A DNA stretch of 64,000 bases from Rossellomorea sp. y25 (GTDB lineage: Bacteria; Bacillota; Bacilli; Bacillales; Bacillaceae_B): contig NZ_CP145886.1 in NCBI RefSeq assembly GCF_038049935.1, positions 2,240,501 through 2,304,500 on the forward strand, in the 5' to 3' direction. Positions 1-9,064 of the stretch are shown here, piece after piece. The translations under genes and the position numbers were made by a program. How positions within the stretch are numbered: the stretch's first letter is position 1; every line of letters begins with the position of its first letter. Under the pieces are notes generated by a model, which was not told the origin of the DNA, ran no database searches, and saw only the letters and a program-made list of their open reading frames with translations.

Positions 1-462
1 TAAATGCCTCTTCTCATGATATCCAATAAACGGTACCCATTCATCTAAACGGATAAGTCCGAAAACGGGATGGGGATATGCTTTTTTTTGTAGAGCTTCT
101 TTATGTGTTGTATCCAGAAATGTTAGAAGGTCTTTTCGTGATTCTTCAAGTTTGTCCTTCATTTCTTGAAGTGTAAGGTTTTCTTCAGTAGGAACGACAA
201 ATGGAGGTGCATCTACTTTCGTCGACCGATTTACCGTATAGTGAATCGGCTTCGACGATACTTCCTGCTCTTCACCTCTAGCTAAAGTTGTTTGAATCGC
301 TTTCGTCAACGATTTCTCCATTAGATACAGGTGATCAAGCACTTGCATGATTGTCCATCGGCCTTCTTCAATTCTTTTGTTCAATTCATCATTCGTTAAA
401 TCGCTCACACTATTCAATAGGTCAGAACGGATGTCCTCAATCATGGTAATCTCTTTATCCAA
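1..462 (-). CDS. DinB-like (DinB_2) family protein, 3' end cut by window edge
   Basis: The minus-strand frame is open from 462 to the window edge (154 codons) and continues outside. A GAGGAGGAA ribosome site (about 467-476) lies eight bases before a TTG codon, chosen as the start; the first in-frame ATG is later and worse spaced. The protein has the four-helix character of DinB/YfiT-like proteins: an early segment with WTIMQVLDHLYLMEK, which supplies one metal-ligand histidine, and a late HEKRHL motif, which supplies further histidines. Family members are metal-dependent and include thiol (bacillithiol) transferases and damage-induced proteins. The substrate cannot be told from sequence. It lies downstream of the MFS gene on the same strand but beyond a terminator. 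Confidence 0.7.
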   Translation of the reverse strand, partial: MDKEITMIEDIRSDLLNSVSDLTNDELNKRIEEGRWTIMQVLDHLYLMEKSLTKAIQTTLARGEEQEVSSKPIHYTVNRSTKVDAPPFVVPTEENLTLQEMKDKLEESRKDLLTFLDTTHKEALQKKAYPHPVFGLIRLDEWVPFIGYHEKRHL

Positions 463-537
463 ATAAGTTCCTCCTCATGGGTGGTTTCACCATCCATTTT
501 ACTCTTTTAGAGAGATTAACGTACAGTAATAGCACTT

Positions 538-566
538 TTTAAAAAAAGCTCAGGAATCTGAGCTTT
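538..566 (-). terminator. Rho-independent terminator of the MFS exporter gene
   Basis: The perfect stem AAAAGCTCAG / CTGAGCTTTT has a four-base loop and, read on the minus strand, runs into a T run. It lies about 30 bases after the MFS stop codon. Confidence 0.8.
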
Positions 567-596
567 TCAGGTAATATGGTGTTTTGTTAACGTACT

Positions 597-2048
597 TTAA
601 CTTTCACTTCCAGTCTTTTCTCCTTCTCCATCAAAATCAGGAGCAACAGCTTTCCGGATAAATAACGAAATAAAGAAAGCGACAGCAGCTAAGGCAAGAG
701 CAAACCAATAAGCATGATGTACACCGTAGGTCATGGCCTTGTTTAAGACTCCTTCTGTTAACTCACCCGATTGCCCTTCAATATACCCGGCCTGACTTTG
801 AGTCATGATGCTGACAAAGATTGAAACACCTAAAGCTCCAGCGACTGGCTGCAGGGTGTTTGCAATGGCGGTACCATGTGGATATAAATGTTTCGGTAGT
901 TCATTTAAACCATTCGTTTGTGCAGGCATCATGATGGCTGAAATGGAAAGCATCAAAACCATATAAAAAAGAACGAATAACCAGATCGGTGTAGATGGGT
1001 TAATTGTGCTAAAGAATATCATTACCCCGACTAATGTTAAGGTTCCTGGAATGATCAGTTTTCTTGGGCCGTACTTATCAAAAAGCGATCCCATCGTTGG
1101 AGACATTAGCCCATTTAAAAGTGCCCCGGGAAGTAATAATAATCCGGCTGCTTTTGCAGAGTATCCGAGAGGTCCTTGTAAATACATAGGCATGACGATT
1201 TCCGATGCAAACATAGCCATGATGACGATGACGAAAATCGATACTCCTCTCGCATAGCTTTTATAACGGAAAACACGAACATCGAGAAGTGGTTCATCAA
1301 GCTTTAACTGCCGTAAGACGAATAGAATCAAGCTTATTATCGCAATTGAAATAATCACAATGATTTTCAGAGACGTAAACCCTGCAGATTCTTCTCCCGC
1401 CGAACTAAATCCGTAAACAATTCCTCCAATACCAATCGAAGAAAGGATAATGGACAAGATATCCACACTTGGTCGAGTGATTTCGCCGACATTTTGTAAA
1501 TATTTCAGAGCGAATAGAATAGAGAATACGGCGAAGGGAATGACCGTTATGAATAACCATCTCCACCCTAACAAGTCGACAATCACGCCAGAAAGAGTCG
1601 GTCCGATCGCTGGTGCAAACATAATCACCAGTCCAAACGTACCCATGATTTTACCACGGACTTCAGGCCTGTAAATAAGTAATAAGGCATTCATGATGAC
1701 AGGAATGAGTAAACCGGTACCAACGGCCTGGATCATCCGGCCAGCAAGTAACATAGGGAAATTCAGGGCACATGCAGCAATCACCGTGCCTAGAAGAAAC
1801 ACACTCATTACACCAATAAACATTTGACGAGTCGTGAACCATTGGATAAGAAGGGCGGAGATTGGCATCAGCACACCCATCACGAGCATGAATCCTGTTG
1901 CTAACCACTGAACCGTGGGAGCATCGACGTTAAATACGGCCATTAATTCGGTTAGGGCGATATTTAACAACGTTTCATTTAATATGGCAAAAAAAGCACC
2001 TATCATAAACGTAATGAGGATCGCTTTTGAATTGATATTTGATGACAT
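597..2048 (-). CDS. MFS multidrug exporter, DHA2 (EmrB/QacA) family
   Basis: A 483-residue, strongly hydrophobic protein of the size and pattern of 14-helix DHA2 drug/proton antiporters, similar to LmrB and MdtP of Bacillus. Features are a first helix with LNETLLNIALTEL, the second-helix region with VQWLATGFMLVMG, an RMIQAVGTGLLIPV segment, and the antiporter motif C region APAIGPTLSGVIVDLLGWRW at roughly residues 143-162. The start is supported by GGAGGAACAAC before ATG. It would export lipophilic compounds at the cell membrane. It lies 130 bp downstream of the RND gene on the same strand, but a strong terminator separates them, so it probably has its own promoter. The substrate is unknown. 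Confidence 0.85.
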   Translation of the reverse strand: MSSNINSKAILITFMIGAFFAILNETLLNIALTELMAVFNVDAPTVQWLATGFMLVMGVLMPISALLIQWFTTRQMFIGVMSVFLLGTVIAACALNFPMLLAGRMIQAVGTGLLIPVIMNALLLIYRPEVRGKIMGTFGLVIMFAPAIGPTLSGVIVDLLGWRWLFITVIPFAVFSILFALKYLQNVGEITRPSVDILSIILSSIGIGGIVYGFSSAGEESAGFTSLKIIVIISIAIISLILFVLRQLKLDEPLLDVRVFRYKSYARGVSIFVIVIMAMFASEIVMPMYLQGPLGYSAKAAGLLLLPGALLNGLMSPTMGSLFDKYGPRKLIIPGTLTLVGVMIFFSTINPSTPIWLFVLFYMVLMLSISAIMMPAQTNGLNELPKHLYPHGTAIANTLQPVAGALGVSIFVSIMTQSQAGYIEGQSGELTEGVLNKAMTYGVHHAYWFALALAAVAFFISLFIRKAVAPDFDGEGEKTGSES

Positions 2049-2136
2049 GTTGTTCCTCCATTAAAGATTAAAATAAAATACTTATCTATAATGCTTGATT
2101 TTGAATGATTTCTCAAGTGAATTGTTCCATATACCA

Positions 2137-2169
2137 CGAAAAAGAGGGGTGTCACATGGACACCCCTCT
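2137..2169 (-). terminator. Rho-independent terminator of the RND exporter gene
   Basis: An 11-bp perfect stem (2143-2153 with 2159-2169) with a five-base loop, followed on the minus strand by a T run. It lies nine bases after the RND stop codon. Confidence 0.85.
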
Positions 2170-2178
2170 AGACCATTC

Positions 2179-5100
2179 TTATGCTTCGCGCTTTCTTCTT
2201 CTAAAGCGGTGAAAGACAAGATACATCATCGGAACTATGATCAGCGTTAATACAGCTGAGAACAGGATACCTGAAATAATGGTAACAGCAAGTGGTGTAA
2301 AAAGGGCATCTCCACTGACTGCAACTGGAATAAGTGCAACAATTGATGTGAGAGCCGTTAATAGAATTGGGCGAATTCGGGTCCGTCCTGATTCCACGAC
2401 AGCTTCTTTCACACCCATACCATTCTTCAATCCTTGCTCAATAAACTCAATTAACACGACAGAGTTCCTCACAACAATACCGGTTAATGATACCATACCC
2501 ATAACACCCAGGAAGCTGATTGGGGTTTGAGTAACGAATAACCCTAGAATCGCACCTGCAATGGCAAGATAAACCGCGACAAGAACTAAGAACGGAAGTG
2601 ATAAAGAATTAAATTGAAGGGCAATGACTAGATACACAAGGAAAATGACGATTGTAAATAGGACTGTAATCTCCGCAAAGAAGTCATTCTGAGCTTCATT
2701 CTCTCCACCTAATGTAATGGAATAATTGTTGTCGTCAAGGTTTTCTCGTACATCTTTCACGATATCCTGGACATTTTCTTTATAGTTCTCTTCATTCTCA
2801 GGGAAAGCACGAATCGTGATTGCACGCTCTCCGTCTTTATGAGGGATGAGTTGAAGCTCTTCTTTCTTCTCAGGAGTCACTAGCTCATCAAGTGAAATCA
2901 GCTTTGGTGGTCCAGCAGGATTAGCTATTTCAGCGGGAACCTCTAGAGAAGACAGGTCGACTTCTTCATCATTTCCTTCTAAAACCAGTGTCATATCACG
3001 TTTCGTAACACCATTATCAAAGGCTTTCATAGGAATGCCTTCTGTTGCCAATCGAAGCTGTTGGCTGATCTGATTGATTGTAATTCCATTTTCCTCAAGA
3101 AGCTCGCGGTTTGGAACATATTCAATCGTTGGCTCCATTTCTCCAACATTATCAACCACTAGATCAGTTTCCAGTTTTTCAATTTCAGATGAAATCGTGT
3201 CACGAAGTTCAATTAATTGTTCCATCTCAGGACCAGAAACCGTAACTGTAACGGGAGCTCCTGCAGGAGGACCTTGCTGGATCGTTTCCATGAAGATCTT
3301 CGCATCTGGATATTCTTCCCTCAGTTTGTCAGTCCACTCGTCAATCAGTCCTTGAGCCGTTTGGTTTTCACGATCGACTCTCGCGACCAATTGACCTGTA
3401 TTTTGACCGGAATTTGAAAGAGAGCTGTTAAATAAGTTAGGTAGTCCCGTACCTGCAAACGCTGAAGTTTCATATACACCTTCGTCTGTTTTTAACAGTT
3501 GTTCCATGTCTTCTAAGGTGATAGCTGTTTCTTCAATCGTTGTACCGATTGGTAACGTTACATCAATCGTTACTTCTTCACGGTCAGCTGACGGGAAGAA
3601 TTCAAACGGTGTAAGGGCAATGAGACCAAAGATGGCGGTTGTGAATACAAGGCCGATGAAAGATACCACGAAAGGTCTTTTTGAAAACTTTTTCAATACA
3701 CTGTCAGCATAAAAATCAGCGAGCTTATTCAATGGCTTCCCTAATAAACCAGGAGCATCAGATACTTTTTTCGTTGTTTTACTGTAAAGCAGATATCTCA
3801 AGATTGGAACGAATATCAGCGCTACAAGTGTTGAAGCAATAATAGTCGTAATTAATACTGTAGGTAATGCCCTTATAAATGCCCCATTCCCCCCTGATAA
3901 GAAAACAAGTGGAAGGAAGGTGAACACTATGGCTAGAGAAGATGTCAGGATCGATACCCAAATTTCTTTTACCCCATTTATGGCTCCCATTAGTGCACGG
4001 TCGCCAAGCTTGTAACGACGTTGAATATTATCATTTACTACAATCGAGTCATCAACCAATATACCAAGAGCAATGATGGCACCGATGACAGATATTTGGT
4101 TTAAGTCCACGCCTGAAAACGGAAGTGGAATTAGACCTATAAGTACGGAAATCGGAACGGCTAAAGCAACGACGAACGCACCAGAAACCGTAAGTCCAAG
4201 AGCTGTAGTCAGGATGACCGCAACAACTGAAATGGCAAGTGACATAAATAATCCATCAAAAATGTCTGTTACAATCGATGCCTGAGAGTAATAAGGTTCA
4301 AGTTTCACATCAGATGGAAGAGACTTTGCCAGTTCATCCACTTTGTCGCTTACTTTCTCATCCACAGAAGGGATATCTTCCCCAGCCTGAACAAATGCTG
4401 TAAAGGATAGGGATGGCTTACCTTCAAATGTAACAATATCTTTTACTTCTTTAGACGAAACGTTAATGTTGGCTATATCTTGTAAATAGACCGATTCTCC
4501 TTGAGGGTTCTTACCAACAAAAAGCTCGTTCATTTCATCAAGAGTCGAGTAGTGATCCACCGTTAATTGAACGACTTCGTTATCGACTTCTTGCTTTCCT
4601 AGAGGAGTGGGATAGTATTCATCATTAATCGCACTCATGACAGTGGAAGGATTAAGTCCGGACTCTTTTAGTTCATCCTGTTTTAATTCAATGACAATTT
4701 CTTCTTCGGGTAATCCTTTTACCGTTACACTGGAGACACCAGTGATTTCCTTGACTTCTTCCTGCCAACGAGTCAATTGTTCACGAAGAGCGAAAAGTGA
4801 CTCTTCACTATCACTTGTAAGGTGATACGAAACAATCGGCATTTTTACAGTGGATTCGTTAATTTCCGGATCGAATACCTCGTCAGGAAAAGAGGTGGAA
4901 GCATCTGAAACCGCTTGTCGAACATCTCCAAACACTTCTTTTTTGTTTTCTCCATCTTCAACCTCTACAATAATAGTAGAGAAACCGGCTGAAGAGGAGG
5001 AACTGATTTCTTTAATTCCATCAATGGATTGCAGAGAAGATTCGATGGGATTGGTCACTGTCCTCTCAACAGAGTCAACGGTTGCACCAGGATAAACGGT

Positions 5101-5238
5101 GCTGACCGTTCCAATGTTCACGCTTGTTTCAGGTATTTCTCTCTGTGGTAATTGTAGAAAAGTGAAAATACCGATAATCACAAATAATAAGATAAAAATC
5201 AGTGTGATTTTGGAACGGTTTAAAATAGCCTTCAACAT
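2179..5238 (-). CDS. RND-family efflux transporter (AcrB/MMPL-like, Gram-positive SwrC type)
   Basis: A 1019-residue inner-membrane proton-driven exporter. It has the RND layout: one N-terminal helix (TLIFILLFVIIGIFTFLQLP), a long extracytoplasmic loop, a block of helices, a second large loop (from about residue 545) and C-terminal helices. The transport-core helix GAIIALGILVDDSIVVND (about residues 388-405) carries the paired aspartates used for proton relay. The length is close to SwrC/YerP (about 1065), which exports surfactin-like lipids in B. subtilis. The start follows AAAGGAGGACAACATCT. It is divergent from a TetR regulator with palindromic sites between them, so drug- or lipid-inducible repression is likely. 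No membrane-fusion partner is visible nearby. The substrate is inferred only by family. Confidence 0.88.
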   Translation of the reverse strand: MLKAILNRSKITLIFILLFVIIGIFTFLQLPQREIPETSVNIGTVSTVYPGATVDSVERTVTNPIESSLQSIDGIKEISSSSSAGFSTIIVEVEDGENKKEVFGDVRQAVSDASTSFPDEVFDPEINESTVKMPIVSYHLTSDSEESLFALREQLTRWQEEVKEITGVSSVTVKGLPEEEIVIELKQDELKESGLNPSTVMSAINDEYYPTPLGKQEVDNEVVQLTVDHYSTLDEMNELFVGKNPQGESVYLQDIANINVSSKEVKDIVTFEGKPSLSFTAFVQAGEDIPSVDEKVSDKVDELAKSLPSDVKLEPYYSQASIVTDIFDGLFMSLAISVVAVILTTALGLTVSGAFVVALAVPISVLIGLIPLPFSGVDLNQISVIGAIIALGILVDDSIVVNDNIQRRYKLGDRALMGAINGVKEIWVSILTSSLAIVFTFLPLVFLSGGNGAFIRALPTVLITTIIASTLVALIFVPILRYLLYSKTTKKVSDAPGLLGKPLNKLADFYADSVLKKFSKRPFVVSFIGLVFTTAIFGLIALTPFEFFPSADREEVTIDVTLPIGTTIEETAITLEDMEQLLKTDEGVYETSAFAGTGLPNLFNSSLSNSGQNTGQLVARVDRENQTAQGLIDEWTDKLREEYPDAKIFMETIQQGPPAGAPVTVTVSGPEMEQLIELRDTISSEIEKLETDLVVDNVGEMEPTIEYVPNRELLEENGITINQISQQLRLATEGIPMKAFDNGVTKRDMTLVLEGNDEEVDLSSLEVPAEIANPAGPPKLISLDELVTPEKKEELQLIPHKDGERAITIRAFPENEENYKENVQDIVKDVRENLDDNNYSITLGGENEAQNDFFAEITVLFTIVIFLVYLVIALQFNSLSLPFLVLVAVYLAIAGAILGLFVTQTPISFLGVMGMVSLTGIVVRNSVVLIEFIEQGLKNGMGVKEAVVESGRTRIRPILLTALTSIVALIPVAVSGDALFTPLAVTIISGILFSAVLTLIIVPMMYLVFHRFRRRKREA

Positions 5239-5261
5239 AGATGTTGTCCTCCTTTAAAAAT

Positions 5262-5281
5262 ATTTGACTCATGGGTCAAAT
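5262..5281. promoter_or_regulatory. TetR-type operator 1
   Basis: ATTTGACTCATGGGTCAAAT is a 20-bp palindrome with one mismatched pair, 24 bases upstream of the RND start. It shares the half-site TTGACTCA with the second site 50 bp away, so the divergent TetR protein probably binds here. Confidence 0.65.
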
Positions 5282-5330
5282 GATTTTTTATTAATTTGAT
5301 TATTCGTTGTTATAACAGTTATTTATTTGG

Positions 5331-5360
5331 TTGACTCACTAGTCATTTTACCTGTATTTT
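5331..5360 (+). promoter_or_regulatory. tetR promoter overlapped by TetR-type operator 2
   Basis: TTGACT (5331-5336), an 18-bp spacer and TATTTT (5355-5360) form a sigma-A-like promoter reading into the TetR gene. The palindrome TGACT-CACT-AGTCA (5332-5345) covers the -35 box, which would give autorepression. Confidence 0.6.
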
Positions 5361-5452
5361 TTCTGTAGTCAAGAAATAATGCTCTTCTATTTTTGGGGGA
5401 GTATGGTTAAAATGGTAGAGTGAATTTTTCTTTGGATATAGAGGTGTGAAAA

Positions 5453-6337
5453 ATGGATAAACGTAAATCAATACTCGAATCAGCCGTGGAGCTCTTTGCA
5501 GAACACGGATATAATCAAACGTCCATGCAGCAAATCGCCGAAAGTGTCGGCATTTCAAAGGGCTCCCTGTACTCATTCTTTCAATCAAAAGAAGATTTAA
5601 TCATATCGATTTATGAACATTATCAGCAACTTGTCTTCGAACGGGCTTTTGTCGTCGGACTAGAAGGGAATTTACCACCTCTTGAACGATTCGCAAAACA
5701 GTTTCAAGTACAATTTGAAGGGATACTCGAATACAAATCTTATATGAAAATGCACATGCGGGGGGAGTCCGCGAAGAACAGTGAGAAATTGGCTGCAATG
5801 GAACACCGTATGAGAGGACGGTTGTTTAGCTGGCTCGAGCATAATTTATTAGAAGTATTTGGTGGTAAGATCAAGCCATACATATGGGACCTCATGTGGA
5901 TGACACAATCCATCTATTCATCATATATGATGCTTTTGATTTCTACTGATGATGCCCTGGACCCTTCTATTCTCGGGAAACATTTAGTGAGACAAATTTC
6001 TCTCCTTGCTGGAGACTTTCTTGAAGGAAAGAGCAAGCCATTGTTGGATGATGAGATAATGAAATCATTTTCCGTTAGCATGGACCGGGAAGGAGCCTTC
6101 ATTTCATTTGAAGAGAGGGAGAACGCTTGGAAGAGTTTGTATGAGAAAATAAGGGGGTTGAGTGAAGATCGTGTAAAGTATTACATGAACATTGCCAATC
6201 GGATCTCACAAGTATGCCGCCAGTCTAATCAAGATGAGTTGATTATAAGAGGGTTATTCAGATTGATGATGGACGAAGAGAATTTGAAAAATGAAGCGAT
6301 AGAGTTAGAAAAGCAACTCCTTCCTGAGAGTGTATAG
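5453..6337 (+). CDS. TetR/AcrR-family transcriptional repressor of the RND exporter
   Basis: The first ~50 residues are a typical TetR helix-turn-helix: KRKSILESAVELFAEHGYN, then TSMQQIAESVGISKGSLYSF. The remaining ~240 residues form the variable ligand domain, making the protein (294 aa) longer than average for the family. The start follows GAGGTGTGAAAA. It is divergent from the RND transporter, with two TGACTCA-based palindromes in the shared intergenic region. The simplest reading is that it represses both genes until a ligand, perhaps an exported amphiphile, releases it. The ligand is unknown. The stop codon lies inside its own terminator hairpin. Confidence 0.88.
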   Translation: MDKRKSILESAVELFAEHGYNQTSMQQIAESVGISKGSLYSFFQSKEDLIISIYEHYQQLVFERAFVVGLEGNLPPLERFAKQFQVQFEGILEYKSYMKMHMRGESAKNSEKLAAMEHRMRGRLFSWLEHNLLEVFGGKIKPYIWDLMWMTQSIYSSYMMLLISTDDALDPSILGKHLVRQISLLAGDFLEGKSKPLLDDEIMKSFSVSMDREGAFISFEERENAWKSLYEKIRGLSEDRVKYYMNIANRISQVCRQSNQDELIIRGLFRLMMDEENLKNEAIELEKQLLPESV

Positions 6338-6352
6338 GGAAGGAGTTTTTTT
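6315..6352 (+). terminator. Terminator overlapping the tetR stop codon
   Basis: The stem AACTCCTTCC / GGAAGGAGTT (6315-6324 with 6338-6347) is followed by seven T residues. The TAG stop is within the hairpin loop region. Confidence 0.85.
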
Positions 6353-6659
6353 ATTTGTTATTGTTTTTTAAGGTAGTGTGATCAGAAGTGAGGAAGGAAG
6401 GTTTGCTTTGAAGGGGGATGAGAAGAGCGGGGGTACCAGGTTTTTTATATACCTTCTTTCATCGTTAAAGGTGAGCACACATCGATAGATAAATAGACAT
6501 AAAATTAAGTCCTCATTTTCTGAATATTCTACATCTTTAGACATATATGTCCATATTACTTCTCCTTAATATTTCCTGTTTTACGTAATATTGAAGGTGA
6601 TCCTCATGTAAAGGCAGAAACTGTTTAGGGTACCGAAACATATGGGAGGGAATATATTT
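6353..6659. other. Intergenic region upstream of the carboxypeptidase
   Basis: About 300 bp with no convincing gene. I see no long hairpin, repeat or clear sigma-A promoter. It presumably carries the promoter of the M14 gene. Confidence 0.4.
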
Positions 6660-7862
6660 ATGAAAAAGAAAAAAGTAGTCTCAAGTTTAGCAGCAATTCT
6701 TCTTTGTACCAGCATGGCATCAACAAGCTTAGCGTCCAGTTCACCAAATGGAAATTTAACAAATGATCGGGCAAATTTACCAATCTCCGGTTTTACTGAT
6801 CATGCAGAATTAACGAAGGCTTTACAGAAAATTGCACAGACAAGCCAAGGAAGAGTAGCGCTGGATGTGGCAGGTCGTTCACATAATGGATTAGAGATAT
6901 ATAAAGCAAGGGTGGGAACCGGGGACCGCGTAGTGATGATTCAAAGTGAAATCCACGGGAATGAAAAAACAGGAACGGAAGCTCTTCTGAATATCCTTCA
7001 GTACCTCGGGTCGAGTAATTCACCAGAGGCACAGAACATTCGTGAAGAAATTACACTAGTCGTTCTCCCTATGATGAATCCTGACGCAAGTGAATTGAAT
7101 CGACGTGCGAATGATATGACATGGAGTGAGGTGGTGGAAAAGTTTCCATCATTAGCAGAAGCTACGCCCTCCTGGAATTATTACACTAGGACTCTTCAAG
7201 ATGTTGATTATAGTGAACGCCCTGGATTTGACGTAAATCGTGACTTTAATCCGGATTTGAATTATAGCGCTCAACCTGCTGATTTTCCCGGAAGTTCAGA
7301 TCAACCTGGTTGGTATATTACACCTGAATCCCAGACAGTTAGAGATGTTTATAAGAGCTTGAGAGAGGAGTTTGGGAATGTAGATACATTTATTGACTTG
7401 CATCATCAAGGTCAATATTACGTCGAGGGGACGGATGATATTGTAACAATGTCCCTATCCGGACAGTTTGTTCCAGATCCTGGTTCACCTGAAGGAAGTG
7501 ATTATGCTGAGTACGCTGAGAATTATCGATATGATTATTCCAGGCAGTTAAATGTTGCAGCGTATAATGCCTTACAATCCATCGGAAATTCACCGTTTAC
7601 TAACATTACCCTGTATCAGCAAGAATTAGATCTTCCTGGGACAGCCCTTGGATCATTCGCCCTTAATGGTAGCGGTACTGTGCTGTTCGAAGTAAGAGGA
7701 CAAACATGGACTCTGGGACAAAAGAAAAAAGGTCAATTAGTAAAAGCAGTTGAGACGGGATTAAATTCAATTATCACCGGTGTGGCTAACGACAGCATTG
7801 ATGACCTCAATCCAGAAGATTATGAAGATATTCCAGAAACGGCATATAGACCTGGTTTATAG
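6660..7862 (+). CDS. Secreted M14-family zinc carboxypeptidase
   Basis: A 400-residue secreted metallopeptidase. The ATG at 6660 is preferred over the in-frame ATG at 6642 because GGGAGGG lies just before it and it opens a clean signal peptide (KKKK, then a hydrophobic core, probable cleavage after SLA near residue 26). Zinc ligands fit the M14 pattern: H99xxE102 in SEIHGNEKTG and H248 or H249 in DLHHQGQ. GFDVNRDFNPD carries the substrate-binding Asn-Arg pair. VLFEVRGQ supplies a candidate catalytic Glu343. It would trim C-terminal residues of peptides, or possibly peptidoglycan stem peptides, outside the cell. It stands alone, with a hairpin after it. Confidence 0.85.
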   Translation: MKKKKVVSSLAAILLCTSMASTSLASSSPNGNLTNDRANLPISGFTDHAELTKALQKIAQTSQGRVALDVAGRSHNGLEIYKARVGTGDRVVMIQSEIHGNEKTGTEALLNILQYLGSSNSPEAQNIREEITLVVLPMMNPDASELNRRANDMTWSEVVEKFPSLAEATPSWNYYTRTLQDVDYSERPGFDVNRDFNPDLNYSAQPADFPGSSDQPGWYITPESQTVRDVYKSLREEFGNVDTFIDLHHQGQYYVEGTDDIVTMSLSGQFVPDPGSPEGSDYAEYAENYRYDYSRQLNVAAYNALQSIGNSPFTNITLYQQELDLPGTALGSFALNGSGTVLFEVRGQTWTLGQKKKGQLVKAVETGLNSIITGVANDSIDDLNPEDYEDIPETAYRPGL

Positions 7863-7871
7863 TGATAGAAC

Positions 7872-7898
7872 AGCTGACTCCAATCAGGGGAGTCAGCT
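7872..7898. terminator. Hairpin between the convergent M14 and VOC genes
   Basis: A 10-bp stem, AGCTGACTCC / GGAGTCAGCT, with a seven-base loop just after the M14 stop. The T run is weak, so terminator strength is uncertain. Confidence 0.55.
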
Positions 7899-7907
7899 TC
7901 TACTGTT

Positions 7908-8321
7908 CTATTTATACTGTGATTTTTTCACCTGGTCCCGGTGGAAGGGAGAATCTTCAACTTCATTCACTACGCTAAATGGATTATGATCCAAATCGAA
8001 AAACTCAAATCCTTTCATTCCTCCAAAGTCTTCAATTTCAGAAGTGACGACCCCAGAGTTCTTTAAATCCTTATGAACCTCCTCAATGTCTTCTACCAAG
8101 AAATTAAAGTACACATTCTTCTTTTTCCCACTGATGACAAATTCAGTAGGCTGAGGGGAATCCACTTGAACCAATCCTAATTGAGTGTCACTATTTGGGA
8201 AATAAAAACCTGCACCACCATCCCAGGTATCAATCTTTCTTACACCTAAATGCTTTTCATACCATTTCATCGATTTCTCCATGTCCGTCACAGGTATAAA
8301 TACACTACCCACTTTAAACAA
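7908..8321 (-). CDS. VOC (glyoxalase/bleomycin resistance) family protein
   Basis: About 137 residues with the paired beta-alpha-beta-beta-beta modules of the vicinal oxygen chelate fold. The first module has SVFIPVTDMEKSMKWYEKHLG. The second has VYFNFLVEDIEEVHKDLKNSG and ends with FEFFDLDHNPFSVVNE. A TTG at 8321 is preferred over a GTG nine bases upstream because it sits ten bases from AGGAGG, while the GTG nearly touches it. The family includes glyoxalases, dioxygenases and antibiotic-binding proteins, and the metal ligands are too uncertain by eye to name a reaction. It is monocistronic and convergent with the M14 gene. Confidence 0.75.
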   Translation of the reverse strand: MFKVGSVFIPVTDMEKSMKWYEKHLGVRKIDTWDGGAGFYFPNSDTQLGLVQVDSPQPTEFVISGKKKNVYFNFLVEDIEEVHKDLKNSGVVTSEIEDFGGMKGFEFFDLDHNPFSVVNEVEDSPFHRDQVKKSQYK

Positions 8322-8417
8322 AACACTCACTCCTCCTATTTGGAATTCATTGGTATAACGATTATACTAGAATAAAAGTTACAAATGTTTTTAAATTTTT
8401 TTGAAAGGACGAAAAAG

Positions 8418-9050
8418 TTGATTTTTGAGGAACTGGAAACTACGATTCTAAAACTTTATAAGTATTGTGTAAAGCTCTCTGCTTCTACACCAGAGGCAGA
8501 AGACCTTGTTCAGGAGACTCTTTTAAAAACGTACAAATTGAAGAAATCAGAACCTGAACGAGACTTATCCATGTCCTTTCTCTATACCATCGCCAAAAAC
8601 CTTTTTATTGATGGAAAAAGAAAAAGAAACGGGCTTGTTTTAATCAATGAGGATTATCATTTCCAATCAAAAGACTTTATCGAATATGACGCTCTGTTGG
8701 AATGTCTATTTACAGCTTTGCCCCTTAAGCAAGCTATGCTTCTCACATTGAAAGACGTGTTTGGCTACTCATCTAAAGAAATCGCCTCTATGCTTCGAAT
8801 CAGCGATGCATCCGTAAAAACCGCTCTTCATCGAGCTAGGAATAAAATAGTGGAGGGTGTACCTTATGAAAATTCAGATGAAAAGATCCTTCGTGAAATA
8901 ACAAACTCCATCAAAGAATCAAATTCCTTACGATTATTTCAGTATTATCGCCTACTAGAAACCAAGTATTACAATACCTCGAGAAGCGCAGTGAATATCC
9001 TTTGTTATGTGGTTGATCCAGATGGAAATGTGTTAGAAATCATCAATTAA
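8418..9050 (+). CDS. ECF-like RNA polymerase sigma factor
   Basis: About 210 residues. Region 2 has TPEAEDLVQETLLKTYK and LSMSFLYTIAKNLFIDGKRKR. Region 4 has LPLKQAMLLTLKDVFGYSSKEIASMLRISDASVKTALHRAR (a helix-turn-helix ending in the usual ALHRAR helix). A ~60-residue tail of unknown role follows. The start is placed at a TTG (8418) eight bases after AAAGGA; an upstream in-frame ATG (8385) has no ribosome site. It is followed after 14 bp by a GyrI-like ligand-binding protein on the same strand, so the pair is probably one operon. No anti-sigma factor with a membrane segment is present. The tail may be a regulatory domain, which is inference. Confidence 0.8.
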   Translation: MIFEELETTILKLYKYCVKLSASTPEAEDLVQETLLKTYKLKKSEPERDLSMSFLYTIAKNLFIDGKRKRNGLVLINEDYHFQSKDFIEYDALLECLFTALPLKQAMLLTLKDVFGYSSKEIASMLRISDASVKTALHRARNKIVEGVPYENSDEKILREITNSIKESNSLRLFQYYRLLETKYYNTSRSAVNILCYVVDPDGNVLEIIN

Positions 9051-9064
9051 GGAGGTTTAAGAAT

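Noticed and set aside
2179..5238. RND exporter as foreign or contaminating Gram-negative DNA
   Set aside because: Codon use, the GGAGG ribosome site and the TetR neighbour are Bacillus-like, and SwrC-type RND proteins are normal in Bacillus.
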